Part shown: one piece after another, positions 7,836 to 16,666 of the stretch
How positions within the stretch are numbered: position 1 is the first letter of the stretch
Layout of the letters: the number at the start of each line of letters is the position of its first letter
Assembly: GCF_000974365.1 (NCBI RefSeq)
Contig: NZ_BAZW01000011.1
Coordinates: 28,089 to 92,088, forward strand
Direction: 5' to 3'
Source: Geofilum rubicundum JCM 15548
GTDB lineage: Bacteria; Bacteroidota; Bacteroidia; Bacteroidales; Marinilabiliaceae
DNA: 64,000 nucleotides
The notes under the pieces: generated by a model
Told to the model about the DNA's origin: nothing
Database searches by the model: none
Seen by the model: only the letters and a program-made list of their open reading frames with translations
Program-made: the position numbers and the translations under genes

Positions 7836-9233
7836 ATGAGTTTGACACTGAAAAAAACATTTCCCCGCGAATCGTGGGGTCATGTCACCATAGCCGGTTT
7901 TGGTCCCGGTAATCCTGAATTGCTGACTGTGAAAGCCTTGTCGGCCCTGCAACAGGCCGATGCCATATTTTACGATGATCTGCTGGATGCATCCTACCTC
8001 GATAACTTCGAAGCGGAAAAAGTATACGTGGGTAAGCGAAGTACCAATCATGCTTTTCGTCAGGAGGCCATCAATCATAAATTGTGGGAAGCCGCAGTCG
8101 CCGGCAAAAACGTGGTACGTTTGAAAGGCGGCGACCCTTTCATTTTTGGTCGCGGCATTGAAGAGTACCACTACCTGGCAGAGCGCTCCGTGGATGTGGA
8201 GATCGTGCCGGGTATATCCAGTGCCATGGCAGCCGCTGCCGATGCTTTGGTACCCCTGACCGCACGCGGCATATCCTCTTCGGTGGCCTTTGTATCGGGG
8301 CACGACCTCGAAAAGCTGGTCGTTCCCAAGGCCGAAACCCTTGTGGTTTTCATGGGCGCCTCCAATCAGGCGGCTTTGGCCCAACGCTTGATGGCTGAAG
8401 ACTGGGATCCCGCCACGCCTGTGGCTGTGACGCGCAATGCCTCTTATGCCGATGCGGAAACACGTCGCTATACCCTCACTACCATTCAGGAAACAACAGA
8501 TTTGTTGCCATCTCCCGCCATTATGATGATTGGCTGGACGGCCGCCCCAACGCCCGATGGTGCTCGTAAGAAATGGTTATATACAGGTTCAGGCATTCAA
8601 AATTTCAATGAGGCAGATGGTGTAGCTGTTCACTCACCCCTTATTTCGGTGGAAGGTGATTACAGGGAAAATCCGGACGCATTAGACCAACAGGACCATT
8701 TGTTGTTCACCGGAAGAAATGCCGTAGAGCATTTTTTCAAATATCTGAGGCACCACCAAATAGATATTCGTCAGACAGCCGCCATGAAGATTTCGGCCCT
8801 CACCCATTCGGCCTCTGTGGCCCTCAAAGAGCGCGGCTTGCTGGTCGATCCGCTGGTCCCGGCCGATGCGAAAAACGGTTTCGCCCAACTCAACCGCTGG
8901 ATCAGCTTTAAAAATGAGCGCATCCTCATACCGCAGTCAGGAAAGGGCATGCCACTGCTTCTGGAAAGTCTGAAACAGACCGGTAATACGGTTTCCACGC
9001 TAACTGTTTATGCCACGCTCAGACATCCCCGTCCCATCCGTCATGATCTCAATGGTTTTTACGGCGTGGTATTCACCTCCGCCTTAACCGTGGAGCACTT
9101 TCACGCGTTTTACGGGAGCTTTCCCGACCAACTGGTTTATCGCTTTGGCAATAAAATCGCTGAAGCCATCTTTCACGAATTAAGAGACAAAGAAAAGACC
9201 CTATCCGAAAAGGGTGTTAAGCTCGTCCAATAG
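7836..9233 (+). CDS. Fused uroporphyrinogen-III C-methyltransferase / uroporphyrinogen-III synthase
   Basis: A two-domain tetrapyrrole enzyme of 465 residues. The N-terminal half is a SUMT (CobA) methylase: GFGPGNPELLTVKAL, VRLKGGDPFIFGRG and VPGISSAMAAAA are the expected SAM-binding motifs. It makes precorrin-2 from uroporphyrinogen III. The C-terminal part from about residue 285 (LLFTGRNAVEHFFKYL...) has the alternating fold of HemD, which closes hydroxymethylbilane to uroporphyrinogen III; this half is more diverged. The fusion channels substrate toward siroheme for CysI, in keeping with its place after cysJI and the precorrin-2 dehydrogenase. Confidence 0.92.
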   Translation: MSLTLKKTFPRESWGHVTIAGFGPGNPELLTVKALSALQQADAIFYDDLLDASYLDNFEAEKVYVGKRSTNHAFRQEAINHKLWEAAVAGKNVVRLKGGDPFIFGRGIEEYHYLAERSVDVEIVPGISSAMAAAADALVPLTARGISSSVAFVSGHDLEKLVVPKAETLVVFMGASNQAALAQRLMAEDWDPATPVAVTRNASYADAETRRYTLTTIQETTDLLPSPAIMMIGWTAAPTPDGARKKWLYTGSGIQNFNEADGVAVHSPLISVEGDYRENPDALDQQDHLLFTGRNAVEHFFKYLRHHQIDIRQTAAMKISALTHSASVALKERGLLVDPLVPADAKNGFAQLNRWISFKNERILIPQSGKGMPLLLESLKQTGNTVSTLTVYATLRHPRPIRHDLNGFYGVVFTSALTVEHFHAFYGSFPDQLVYRFGNKIAEAIFHELRDKEKTLSEKGVKLVQ

Positions 9234-9258
9234 GGTCGTGTCAGTTTTTGATGAAAAA

Positions 9259-10554
9259 TTATTTAAAGAGTTGCTCCAGCACCCGTTTAATTTCCTCCGT
9301 GCCCGGGTTGATGTCGAAGACATGCCGGGGCTTCAGGTAAGTCACTTCCTTTTCCCTTTTGAAGCGTGCTTCACCGCCCCCGGTTATGTTTAGCATGATG
9401 GTCGCCTCTTTAGGAACGCGACCTGCCTGCACCTCTGATATAAGGGAGGCTGTGGCGACCGCTGCTGCCGGGTGGATGTCGTTGCCTTCTGTTTCCAAAA
9501 AGACCTTCGCCGCCTCCATGGCAGCTTCGTTCGTTACCGCCAGCACATCACCGCCCGCATCCTTCATGCAGTCGTATAAACCACCGGCAATGGGGTAGGG
9601 CGGAAAGCGGTTCGAGAGCACCTTGGCCACAATCGTCTCCGCCTGGTGACGGGCATCCTCATCGTCGAGCGGTAACAATTGCCGCGAGTCTGCCTTCCAG
9701 GCATTGTATATCGCCAGGAAGGGCGCGTTTTGCGAGACCATTAGCTTCATTTTGTGTCGACCAAAGCGGCCATCCACAATCAGTCGGTCGTTTGCCTCCC
9801 AGGCCGCAATGGCACCCGTACCACTGCCCACCGCCTGAAAATAGTAGTCGGGTATTTGACCGATAAAATCAACGGCCGACAAGGTGGTCGTGCCCATGCC
9901 ATCTCTGCGGGCCACATTGCGTGCTCCACCCTCGGCAAAAAAGCCGGGTAGTGTCACCACCTTGTTAGAAAGGTGGATGGCATCAAAATAATCGCTGCCA
10001 CTGCGGGTGCAGACCAGCTTAACGTTATCATTAATAGGCTCATCGAACCACATCGCATCCAGATTGTCTTCGGGCACACACAACAACAAAGGCACATTAT
10101 TATCTGAACACACCCGTGCAAAAGCCCGTGCCGTATTACCCGCCGATGCCACTACCAGCACTCCCTTGGTTGCCTCCGTGATGCGGCCGCACACCGAGTA
10201 GGCCTCCGTCTCCTTAAAAGAGCAGGTGCGCATATGGACCCCTTTTTCCGGCCAGTAGCCGCTGAAAGTGATATACAGATTTTCCAGACCCAGGTATTTG
10301 GCCAGTCCCTCACTTTTATAGGTCACCGGTGCCGAAGAGCCCTGCAGGTAACGCGTTACCGGCAACCATTCGTCGAAGCGAAAAACCCCCATTGAAGCAT
10401 CTTTTACCACCAACTGAACCTCCTCGTAAACGGTCCGGACCAGAGTCGGTTCCTTCTCGTTGGGCGCGTCCAGCGTCCATCCCTGGTCGCTAAACTGCTG
10501 GCCGGTCTTTATGGATTGCAATAGATAATGTGTTGGCTTAAAATCTTCAGTCAT
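9259..10554 (-). CDS. Cysteate synthase (threonine-synthase fold, PLP)
   Basis: A PLP enzyme of the threonine synthase superfamily, about 431 residues from ATG 10554. It most resembles cysteate synthase, which makes L-cysteate from O-phosphoserine and sulfite. The cofactor lysine is in CSFKETEAY (about residue 114), with ASAGNTARAF and a glycine-rich AVGSGTGAIA loop. The N-terminus has the extra threonine-synthase-like segment seen in this branch. The gene converges on the sulfite reductase block, and both use sulfite. In Bacteroidota, cysteate is the precursor of capnine-type sulfonolipids, so a lipid role is likely. Threonine synthase is the main alternative. Confidence 0.8.
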   Translation of the reverse strand: MTEDFKPTHYLLQSIKTGQQFSDQGWTLDAPNEKEPTLVRTVYEEVQLVVKDASMGVFRFDEWLPVTRYLQGSSAPVTYKSEGLAKYLGLENLYITFSGYWPEKGVHMRTCSFKETEAYSVCGRITEATKGVLVVASAGNTARAFARVCSDNNVPLLLCVPEDNLDAMWFDEPINDNVKLVCTRSGSDYFDAIHLSNKVVTLPGFFAEGGARNVARRDGMGTTTLSAVDFIGQIPDYYFQAVGSGTGAIAAWEANDRLIVDGRFGRHKMKLMVSQNAPFLAIYNAWKADSRQLLPLDDEDARHQAETIVAKVLSNRFPPYPIAGGLYDCMKDAGGDVLAVTNEAAMEAAKVFLETEGNDIHPAAAVATASLISEVQAGRVPKEATIMLNITGGGEARFKREKEVTYLKPRHVFDINPGTEEIKRVLEQLFK

Positions 10555-10610
10555 ATCACTGTCGTTTAGGACCAGCAAAATTAGGGAATTCCTATAAATG
10601 GGGGTGGGTA

Positions 10611-10800
10611 TTTATACTTATTGTGGGAGGAAGGGTGGGGAGGGTATGATGGGTAGAATGGGTAGATGGGGGATTAGGTTGATAGGTTATTAGGTTGATA
10701 GGTCGATAGGGTAGGAAGGGTTGATGGGGTGGATTAGGTTATTAGGTCGATAGGGTTGATGGGGTGTGAGGGGTAGATGGGGTGGTGGGGGTGGTTGGAA
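10611..10800 (+). repeat. G-rich intergenic array, copy 1
   Basis: Almost C-free, G-rich low-complexity DNA on the + strand. It is built from degenerate units such as GGGTAGATGGGG and GATTAGGTTGATAGGTTATTAGG. It lies between two divergent genes and has no frame. Runs of GGG could form G-quadruplexes. Related arrays occur at 47911-48215 and 63837-64000 in the same orientation. Confidence 0.75.
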
Positions 10801-10809
10801 AAAATAATC

Positions 10810-10817
10810 TATATTTG
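10810..10817 (+). promoter_or_regulatory. Possible -7 box before the lipoprotein esterase
   Basis: TATATTTG is an exact TAnnTTTG match 57 nt before the ATG at 10875. No good -33 element is seen because the sequence upstream is the G-rich array. Confidence 0.4.
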
Positions 10818-10874
10818 GGGGTTGGGTATTAAAGCCCTTCAAACTAATGAACTGTTAACCTAACGATCTATTGC

Positions 10875-11738
10875 ATGAAGAAAGTATTTATATTTTTAGC
10901 GGGTTGTTTACTGTTGGTTTTTGGATGTAAACAGACTTCTGCGGAATCTATTGAAGAACAGAAGAAGGAGAATTTCCATATCTACTTATGTTTTGGACAA
11001 TCCAACATGGAAGGATCTGCTGAGATCGAAGAGCAAGACCAAACGATCCATCCACGGTTTAAAATGTTGTCATCGGTGAATTGCCCGGATGCGCAAAGAG
11101 AGCTTGGGGAATGGTATGATGCCGTCCCTCCATTGAGCCAATGCTGGGTGGGACTTTCGCCTGCCGATTATTTTGGAAGAACCATGGTCGAAAATCTGCC
11201 GGATAGCATAAAAGTGGGTGTTATTAATGTGGCTGTTGGGGGATGTGATATCCGGTTATTTGATAAAGATGTTTATCAAGCCTATACAGACACCTATCCT
11301 GAGGAATGGTTTCAGAATAAGATGGCAGCCTATGGCGGCAATCCCTATGCCCGTCTGGTTGAAATGGCAAAAATTGCCCAGAAAAGCGGTGTGATTAAAG
11401 GGATTTTATTGCATCAGGGAGAAACAAACACTGGCGATGAGGAATGGCCCAACTACGTAAAGACTGTCTATGGGAATTTGTTGGCAGATCTTTCCCTGAA
11501 TGCGGAGGATGTACCCTTACTGGCCGGTGAGGTAGTTGGGGAGGATCAGGGCGGCATTTGTGCCAGCATGAATCCCATCATCAATACACTTCCGGACTTT
11601 GTAAAAACGGCCCACGTAATTTCTTCAAAAGGTTGTACCGTAAGAGATGATCAGGTGCATTTTGACTCTAATGGCGTTAGAGAGTTGGGTAAAAGGTATG
11701 CAGAAAAGATGCTTTCATTGCTTGCTGTCAAGCAATGA
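10875..11738 (+). CDS. SGNH/SASA-type carbohydrate acetylesterase lipoprotein (CE6-like)
   Basis: A 287-residue exported lipoprotein with signal peptide and lipobox ending at Cys18 (LLVFGC). The catalytic serine block is CFGQSNMEGS (Ser43), the oxyanion glycine lies in INVAVGGCDIR, LLHQGETNT follows, and the Asp-His pair is in DDQVHFDSNG near the C-terminus. This is the SASA/CE6 layout, so it should remove acetyl groups from xylan or another plant or marine polysaccharide at the cell surface. No carbohydrate genes flank it directly. Its last codons lie inside a perfect hairpin shared with the convergent chemoreceptor gene. Confidence 0.88.
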   Translation: MKKVFIFLAGCLLLVFGCKQTSAESIEEQKKENFHIYLCFGQSNMEGSAEIEEQDQTIHPRFKMLSSVNCPDAQRELGEWYDAVPPLSQCWVGLSPADYFGRTMVENLPDSIKVGVINVAVGGCDIRLFDKDVYQAYTDTYPEEWFQNKMAAYGGNPYARLVEMAKIAQKSGVIKGILLHQGETNTGDEEWPNYVKTVYGNLLADLSLNAEDVPLLAGEVVGEDQGGICASMNPIINTLPDFVKTAHVISSKGCTVRDDQVHFDSNGVRELGKRYAEKMLSLLAVKQ

Positions 11739-11742
11739 AAGC
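11711..11742. terminator. Bidirectional hairpin terminator overlapping a coding end
   Basis: Two perfect 14-nt arms (11711-11724 and 11729-11742) enclose a CTGT loop between convergent genes. The stem includes the stop codon region of the esterase gene. On the - strand the hairpin follows the chemoreceptor stop and is trailed by ATCTTTTC. On the + strand it is trailed by CTGTTTCT. Confidence 0.75.
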
Positions 11743-11748
11743 CTGTTT

Positions 11749-13002
11749 CTAAAAGGTTTCGTATTCCTCAATATGGATGTTTGGACTGACCTTGATGTCC
11801 TCAATGGACGTTTCTTTTTTTCCATTATCAAAAAAGGAAGTGTTTTCATTTTTTGAGGCAGTGGTTTTACTTTCTGTATTCCCCAGCTTGAAGAAAGCGA
11901 AAACCTCTTTTAGTTGAACCGCATGAACGTTGAGGTCTTCAGCGCTGGAGGCCATTTCCTCGCTGGCAGCTGCATTTTGTTGGGTTACCTGGTTGAGGTG
12001 CTGAATAGAGTTGTTGATCTGGTCGGCACCGACGCCCTGTTCCATGCTGGCCGCTGCAATTTCCTCCACCAGTTGACCGGTTTTTTCAATTTCAGGAAAT
12101 AGGCTGGTCATCAAGGAAGCAGCATGCTCAGTAGAAGTCAGACTTTTAGAAGTCAGGTTTATGATCTCGTCTGCAGCTGTCTTGCTCATTTCTGCCAATT
12201 TACGGACTTCCTGCGCCACTACGGCAAAGCCTTTGCCATGTTCCGCCGCTCTGGCCGCCTCAACCGAAGCATTAAGCGCCAGTATGTTGGTCTGGAAGGC
12301 AATGTCATTTACCACTTTTATTTTCTGGTTGATGGTCCTGATGGACTCCAGATTATTGACCGCCGCGTCACTCATCTCTTTGATCCCACTCTGAACTTGT
12401 TGGGAAATATGCTGCGTTTGTCGGGCATTTTCCGTGTTCTGATGAATGTTGGCCACCATTTGCTGAATAGCGCTACTGGCCTCCTCGGCATTTGAAGCCT
12501 GCTCATTGGCTCCCTGCGACATTTGCTTCGAAACCATTTTAAGCACCTCACCCGAGACGGATAGCTGGTCCGATTTTGAATGCAGATCCGTTATAATGTT
12601 GGTTAAATTGTTTTTGAGCTTGTTGATCGACAGCAGAAGTATGCCCAGGTCATGCCGATCATGCATATTTTTATTATCTGTGATAATGGCTAAATCCCCG
12701 TCAGCCAATCGGTTGAGGTTGTTGACGGCATCCGACATCGGACGAACAACAGATATAGAAGCATAGTAAAAGCAGATAACGCTAATAATAATATTGGTTA
12801 GAGTAATGCCCAGACTAATAAGGATGTTGGCCTCAAAAAACTTGTATTTAAGGCCCGTCATAAACATGATAACAAGCAAATTGATCAACCAAATAACTCC
12901 CACCCTCACAAAAACAGACTTCTTAAAAAAACGATTGATCAATAGAACTGCCGTGATACAAGCCAGCGTAATGCTAATTAAGTTACTTACAAAAAAATCC
13001 AT
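11749..13002 (-). CDS. Methyl-accepting chemotaxis protein without periplasmic sensor domain
   Basis: A 417-residue chemoreceptor. The N-terminus shows three or four closely packed membrane segments within about residues 1-105, joined by very short loops. It therefore has no extracytoplasmic ligand domain of the usual kind. A HAMP region follows ([20 protein letters not shown]), then the MCP signalling domain with the hairpin tip [37 protein letters not shown]. It ends in a polar tail. It should feed a CheA/CheW array, but no other che gene is in the window. Input may come through the membrane or from a partner. Confidence 0.93.
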   Translation of the reverse strand: MDFFVSNLISITLACITAVLLINRFFKKSVFVRVGVIWLINLLVIMFMTGLKYKFFEANILISLGITLTNIIISVICFYYASISVVRPMSDAVNNLNRLADGDLAIITDNKNMHDRHDLGILLLSINKLKNNLTNIITDLHSKSDQLSVSGEVLKMVSKQMSQGANEQASNAEEASSAIQQMVANIHQNTENARQTQHISQQVQSGIKEMSDAAVNNLESIRTINQKIKVVNDIAFQTNILALNASVEAARAAEHGKGFAVVAQEVRKLAEMSKTAADEIINLTSKSLTSTEHAASLMTSLFPEIEKTGQLVEEIAAASMEQGVGADQINNSIQHLNQVTQQNAAASEEMASSAEDLNVHAVQLKEVFAFFKLGNTESKTTASKNENTSFFDNGKKETSIEDIKVSPNIHIEEYETF

Positions 13003-13353
13003 AACTCTTGAGTTGTTAAAGGTTTAGTAAAATGTGGACATAAATGATTCTTTGCCCGATAGCTGGACAACAGAACACTGTTTTTAGTGGTATGGTATAA
13101 GCAAATATATGATAATTGTCATTTAGATAGAATCGTTCCTATCCATTAAGATGGCTGTTTTTGAGCAATAAAAGGAATTGTTTGCTTTCTAATCAATGGT
13201 ATGTTTCATAATGATATAATAAACATAAAGCAAAAGGAGACTTCTATGTTTCAGAATATCAAATTTTTGATTTGGGGGAACCATCCCTGAAAATGGAACG
13301 ACCTCAGCCATTAATGCTCTCCCGAAATTGTTCAGTGAATGGTCTTGTTTTTT
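13003..13353. other. Intergenic region, no gene seen
   Basis: 351 nt between the chemoreceptor start and the decayed phosphoesterase. It holds a candidate chemoreceptor -7 box at 13102-13109 and AT-rich sequence. A 78-codon frame on the - strand (13189-13425) runs into the pseudogene and resembles no protein I know. Confidence 0.4.
13102..13109 (-). promoter_or_regulatory. Possible -7 box of the chemoreceptor gene
   Basis: Read on the - strand this is TATATTTG, an exact TAnnTTTG match 100 nt upstream of the chemoreceptor ATG. The -33 element is not clear. Confidence 0.4.
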
Positions 13354-14002
13354 GACGAAAATCTTATAATTGCTGACGTAGGTTTGAACTTTGGTGGTGG
13401 GGTAAAAGTGATATTTTGCAACCACCTACTGGCTTCCGGGTAATCACGAGTATTAACACTTTGATTTGGCCGAAAAAAGTGGTGTGCTTCATGAGCAAAT
13501 CCGCAGCAATGTGTTTCTGGTAAATAATACTTCAGTGTTACATGGCAACGCTAAACTGATTTTCTCAACTCTTTGGAGTTAAATTAATATCGGTCATGAA
13601 TGGCTGATAGAAAGAAATCCAAATGATTTTCATCTTATCAAAAATGGAGGTTTTCGCTTTTCAGCAGAGCAATACACTCAACTGCATGAAGAGTGCCTGG
13701 ATTTAATTCAAAATGAGTTGAAAATTGTCAAGACTGAGAAATTGGCTGTTTTCACCCACCATTGTCCAACCTTTCTCAACTACCCAGAACAATATAAAGG
13801 TGATGTACTTAATGAAGCTTTTGCTGTTGAGTTGCACCACCTAATTGAGTTGTCCGAAATTGCTTTTTGGGTATATGGGCATCACCATTGCAATACTCCG
13901 GAGTTCTTTATTAGCAAAAGCCAACTTATTACCAATCAGTTGGGCTACGTGCAGCGCAATGAGCACCAATTGTTTGAGGCCAATAAATGCATTGATTTGT
14001 GA
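13354..14002 (+). pseudogene. Metallophosphoesterase relic
   Basis: A decayed calcineurin-like phosphoesterase. From 13439 a single frame reads GNHEY, stop at 13454-13456, then FDLAEKSGVLHEQIRSN, a second stop after FSTLWS near 13580, then an open stretch to 14002. The last stretch contains FTHHCPTFLNYPEQYKGD and WVYGHHHCNTPEF. GNHE and GHHH are the metal-binding motifs of the family. Just upstream, in another frame from 13354, DENLIIADVG looks like the preceding metal-site strand, implying a further frameshift. Two in-frame stops plus a frameshift make this a genuine relic. No clear N-terminus can be found. Confidence 0.75.
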
Positions 14003-14010
14003 AAAACAAA

Positions 14011-14073
14011 ATAATAAACCTGTATTTGCTCAATATAGCTAGTTGCTTTATCAATCACAAACAGGTTTATTAT
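14011..14073. repeat. 13-bp perfect inverted repeat
   Basis: ATAATAAACCTGT at 14011-14023 is repeated inverted at 14061-14073 with 37 nt between. It lies between two gene relics, directly next to the IS-like end, and may be part of the same element or a transcription terminator. Confidence 0.55.
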
Positions 14074-14079
14074 GGTCTT

Positions 14080-14190
14080 TATTTTAACCCAAAAGGGTAC
14101 CAGTATTTCAATCCAAAAGTATACCATTCTAACTTAATATAAAAGGCAACAGTACGCTATTCCAACAGTACCCCTGGAACAGGGTACTGT
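14080..14190. mobile_element. Possible IS21-family terminus remnant
   Basis: On the - strand this segment holds several degenerate repeats of about 20 nt: GGTACTGTTGGAATA, CGTACTGTTGCCTTTT, GGTATACTTTTGGATTGAA and GGTACCCTTTTGGGTTAAAA. Repeated units of this form at an end are typical of IS21-type transposons of Bacteroidota. No istA or istB gene is present, so only a solo end is proposed. It abuts a truncated protease gene, which fits insertion followed by deletion. Confidence 0.35.
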
Positions 14191-14193
14191 TGA

Positions 14194-14526
14194 GGTGTTT
14201 CAACCGCTGATGGGAATATTAATGGCAATATCCGTTTCGGTGCCAATTCCCGCTATCAGACTGAATGCACTGCTATGCATGAAATTACTCATACTTATGG
14301 GGTAGGAACATCCTCCAACTGGGCCTATCCTTTTGTTCAAAATTCAATATTTGTCGGTTCAAATGCGGTAGCTAAAATCCAGGAATTTGATGGTTCCAGT
14401 GCTACTATTAGCACTGGGGGAAGTCATTTCTGGCCCTATGGACTAAATTATAACTCCAAGTGGTCCACTGCTAATGGTGACAAGCATGCTCAAATTGTTT
14501 GGGCAATGGTTCAGGATGGTTTGTAA
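14194..14526 (+). pseudogene. C-terminal fragment of a secreted HExxH metalloprotease-like protein
   Basis: An open stretch after a TGA at 14191. It reads ADGNINGNIRFGANSRY, then CTAMHEITHTYGVGTS with the zinc-protease signature HEITH, and ends FWPYGLNYNSKW...VWAMVQDGL. The pattern matches the metalloprotease-like domain often found in large secreted carbohydrate-binding proteins of Bacteroidota. No signal peptide or N-terminal part exists. The upstream boundary coincides with the IS-like repeats, so the gene was probably truncated there. A strong terminator follows at 14557. Confidence 0.65.
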
Positions 14527-14556
14527 TTGAAAAAATAATTGGAGATAAAAAAAGCT

Positions 14557-14580
14557 GCCTCTGGTGAGGCGGTTTTTTTA
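14557..14580 (+). terminator. Rho-independent terminator
   Basis: GCCTC-TGGT-GAGGC followed by GGTTTTTTT, 31 nt after the stop of the protease fragment. The terminator outlived its truncated gene. Confidence 0.85.
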
Positions 14581-14725
14581 AGGGTCCGGCTTACCTGTAA
14601 TGATGGCTGTATTCGGTAAAATTGTACTGGTTGAACCGAAATTTTTGGCGTAATAACTCCGAGGGTACTGGCACAAAACGAAGCTTTTTATCCAATTAAA
14701 GCTATATTTACTTCTTAAACTAAGC

Positions 14726-16102
14726 ATGCTGAAAATGAAATCTCAATTTTTATTCATTCTATGGATGGCCTTTTTGATAATTGGGTCCTTAAATGCAGTT
14801 AGGGCAGAGAGGTGCGAAATGTCTGAATCTGTGCCTTGTGTTTTAAAACCCAGGATAATTAATACAACAGACTTGGGAGCCGATCCGGATGATGAGCAAT
14901 CGATGGTTCGCCAACTCGTAAGTGCCAATGAATTTGATATTGAAGGTTTAATTGTCGCAACCGGTTGTTGGAAGAGGAGTCAAAGCAACACGGATATGTT
15001 GGACAAAATCGTAGAGGCCTATGCTGAAGTTTATTCAAATCTAAGCGTTCATGCTGAGGGTTTTCCCACCCCTGAATACTTAAAGTCCATATCGGTGATG
15101 GGGCAAAGGGGTTATGGCATGAGTGACGTGGGGACTGGCAAAGACAGTCCAGGCTCTGATTTGATCATTGCTTCAGTCGATAAGGATGACCCGCGCCCGG
15201 TTTGGGTCATGGGCTGGGGAGGCATGAACAATATAGCCCAGGCCATTTGGAAAGTGCGGGAGACACGTTCACCGGAAGAATTGGCAAAATTCTTAAGCAA
15301 GCTTAGATTATTTGACATTTTAGGGCAGGATGATGCCGGTGCCTGGATTGCCAGTAACTTCCCTGAAGTTTTTTATATCCGGGCTACAAGTGTTTATGGT
15401 TGGCAACCATCCAAAGAGTACCTCGTTGAACACATTCAAAGTCATGGCCCACTGGGAGCTGTTTATCCGGACACCAAATGGGCCACGGAAGGCGATACCC
15501 CTGCCTTTATGCATGTATATCCAAATGGTTTGAATGACCCGGAACAAATCGACCAGGGAAGCTGGGGAGGTCGTTTTAATTTATCCAGGAAAGAGAGTAT
15601 TCGGAGTATGTCTGAAGTGCATAAAATTGAAGAGGAAGGAGAATCAAAATTTGACCCTTATTTTATGTATGGAAACACTGAAGAAGGGGCAGAGGCCATA
15701 AAAAGATGGAATAATGGCTATGATAACGATTTTGCTGCCCGAATGGATTGGACCATCGCCAATAGGTACGAAGATGCCAACCATCATCCTTTGGCGGTTT
15801 TGAATGGAGATAAGACCCGAAAGGTGTTGCACAGGTCTGCAGTTCCGGGTTCTGTCATAGAGCTAAATGCATCAGGATCGTTAGATCCTGATGGCGATGC
15901 ATTAAACCATTCATGGTCTATTTATGAGGAGCCCGGTACTTATAAAGGATCTGTAGCCATTCAAAATAGTTCATCAACAAGAGCAAAATTGGAGATACCT
16001 GAAGACGCCGGTGGAAAGACCATTCATATAATTTTGGAACTTTATGACAATGGTATCCCCAATTTGTATGCTTATCGCCGCATGATTATTCATGTGCGCT
16101 AA
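14726..16102 (+). CDS. DUF1593 / Sde182-type nucleoside-hydrolase-like secreted protein
   Basis: A 458-residue exported protein with a signal peptide (about residues 1-28; start ATG 14726 or 14735). The N-terminal domain has the nucleoside-hydrolase-like metal loop TTDLGADPDDEQS and VWVMGWGGMNNIAQA. The C-terminal part from about 370 (LNASGSLDPDGDALNHSW) is a small beta-sandwich as in Sde182 proteins, which were described as cellulose-binding. The exact substrate is not known. Length and both domains match the family, so the gene looks intact. It stands alone between the terminator at 14.58 kb and the convergent DUF2892 gene. Confidence 0.85.
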   Translation: MLKMKSQFLFILWMAFLIIGSLNAVRAERCEMSESVPCVLKPRIINTTDLGADPDDEQSMVRQLVSANEFDIEGLIVATGCWKRSQSNTDMLDKIVEAYAEVYSNLSVHAEGFPTPEYLKSISVMGQRGYGMSDVGTGKDSPGSDLIIASVDKDDPRPVWVMGWGGMNNIAQAIWKVRETRSPEELAKFLSKLRLFDILGQDDAGAWIASNFPEVFYIRATSVYGWQPSKEYLVEHIQSHGPLGAVYPDTKWATEGDTPAFMHVYPNGLNDPEQIDQGSWGGRFNLSRKESIRSMSEVHKIEEEGESKFDPYFMYGNTEEGAEAIKRWNNGYDNDFAARMDWTIANRYEDANHHPLAVLNGDKTRKVLHRSAVPGSVIELNASGSLDPDGDALNHSWSIYEEPGTYKGSVAIQNSSSTRAKLEIPEDAGGKTIHIILELYDNGIPNLYAYRRMIIHVR

Positions 16103-16146
16103 GTTAGTGAAGCCGACCAATAATTCATGCGTAAGCCTTTATGGAC

Positions 16147-16362
16147 TTATTCTTTCTTTCTTTGGTTGGGACAGGTGTTTATGCCCAACAGGGCATATAG
16201 TCCACAAATCCGAAAGAGGCCGGTAATCAGCAAAATGGCTGCCACAATGAGAAGTGTCATTCCTGCAGTTCCGGTTACCACGCCGCTGAAGTAGAGAATT
16301 ACCAAAATGGCTGCAATTACAATTCGAACAGCCCGGTCTGTCATACCTACATTCTTTTTCAT
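16147..16362 (-). CDS. DUF2892 (YgaP transmembrane-type) small membrane protein
   Basis: 71 residues: MKKNVGMTDRAVRIVIAA, two hydrophobic segments at about 12-30 and 34-52, and the ending GLYALLGINTCP. This is the DUF2892 signature, the domain that anchors YgaP rhodanese in the inner membrane; here it stands alone, with the conserved Cys near the end. Function is unknown. A sulfur-relay or envelope role is suggested by the family only. Confidence 0.88.
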   Translation of the reverse strand: MKKNVGMTDRAVRIVIAAILVILYFSGVVTGTAGMTLLIVAAILLITGLFRICGLYALLGINTCPNQRKKE

Positions 16363-16517
16363 ACTGTTTGTTTTTTTAAGGATAATAACACAATGAGAAT
16401 TATTTTTGACCTTTCAGGGCCGGCAGGGGTGACCTGAAATTATTATACTTCCGAAATTTGATTCCGCTTGAAGCGGCCTGCACTGAATGGCGTTTGGGCA
16501 AAATTCCTTGCTATTGC

Positions 16518-16551
16518 TCATCGGCTTTTCATCGGCTTCTCATCGGCTTGT
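16518..16551 (+). repeat. Short tandem repeat, 11-bp unit x3
   Basis: Three copies of TCATCGGCTT plus one variable base stand in the 304-nt gap between the DUF2892 and DUF4349 genes. Nothing else is recognised in that gap. Confidence 0.7.
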
Positions 16552-16666
16552 TTAATGTAGATAATAGTTGATAATAAAGCAAATTTTATAACAATGAAAA
16601 GGAAGGGCATGTAATTTGCTCATTTCGAGGAACTGTTTTTAATCCAAACAATATAAATTCTTTACA

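Noticed and set aside
10611..10800. CRISPR array or tandem satellite
   Set aside because: Units are degenerate and unevenly spaced, with no constant repeat/spacer structure and no cas genes.
13945..14127. 60-residue frame on the - strand across the inverted repeat
   Set aside because: No family match, no start context, and it overlaps the phosphoesterase relic and IS-like repeats.
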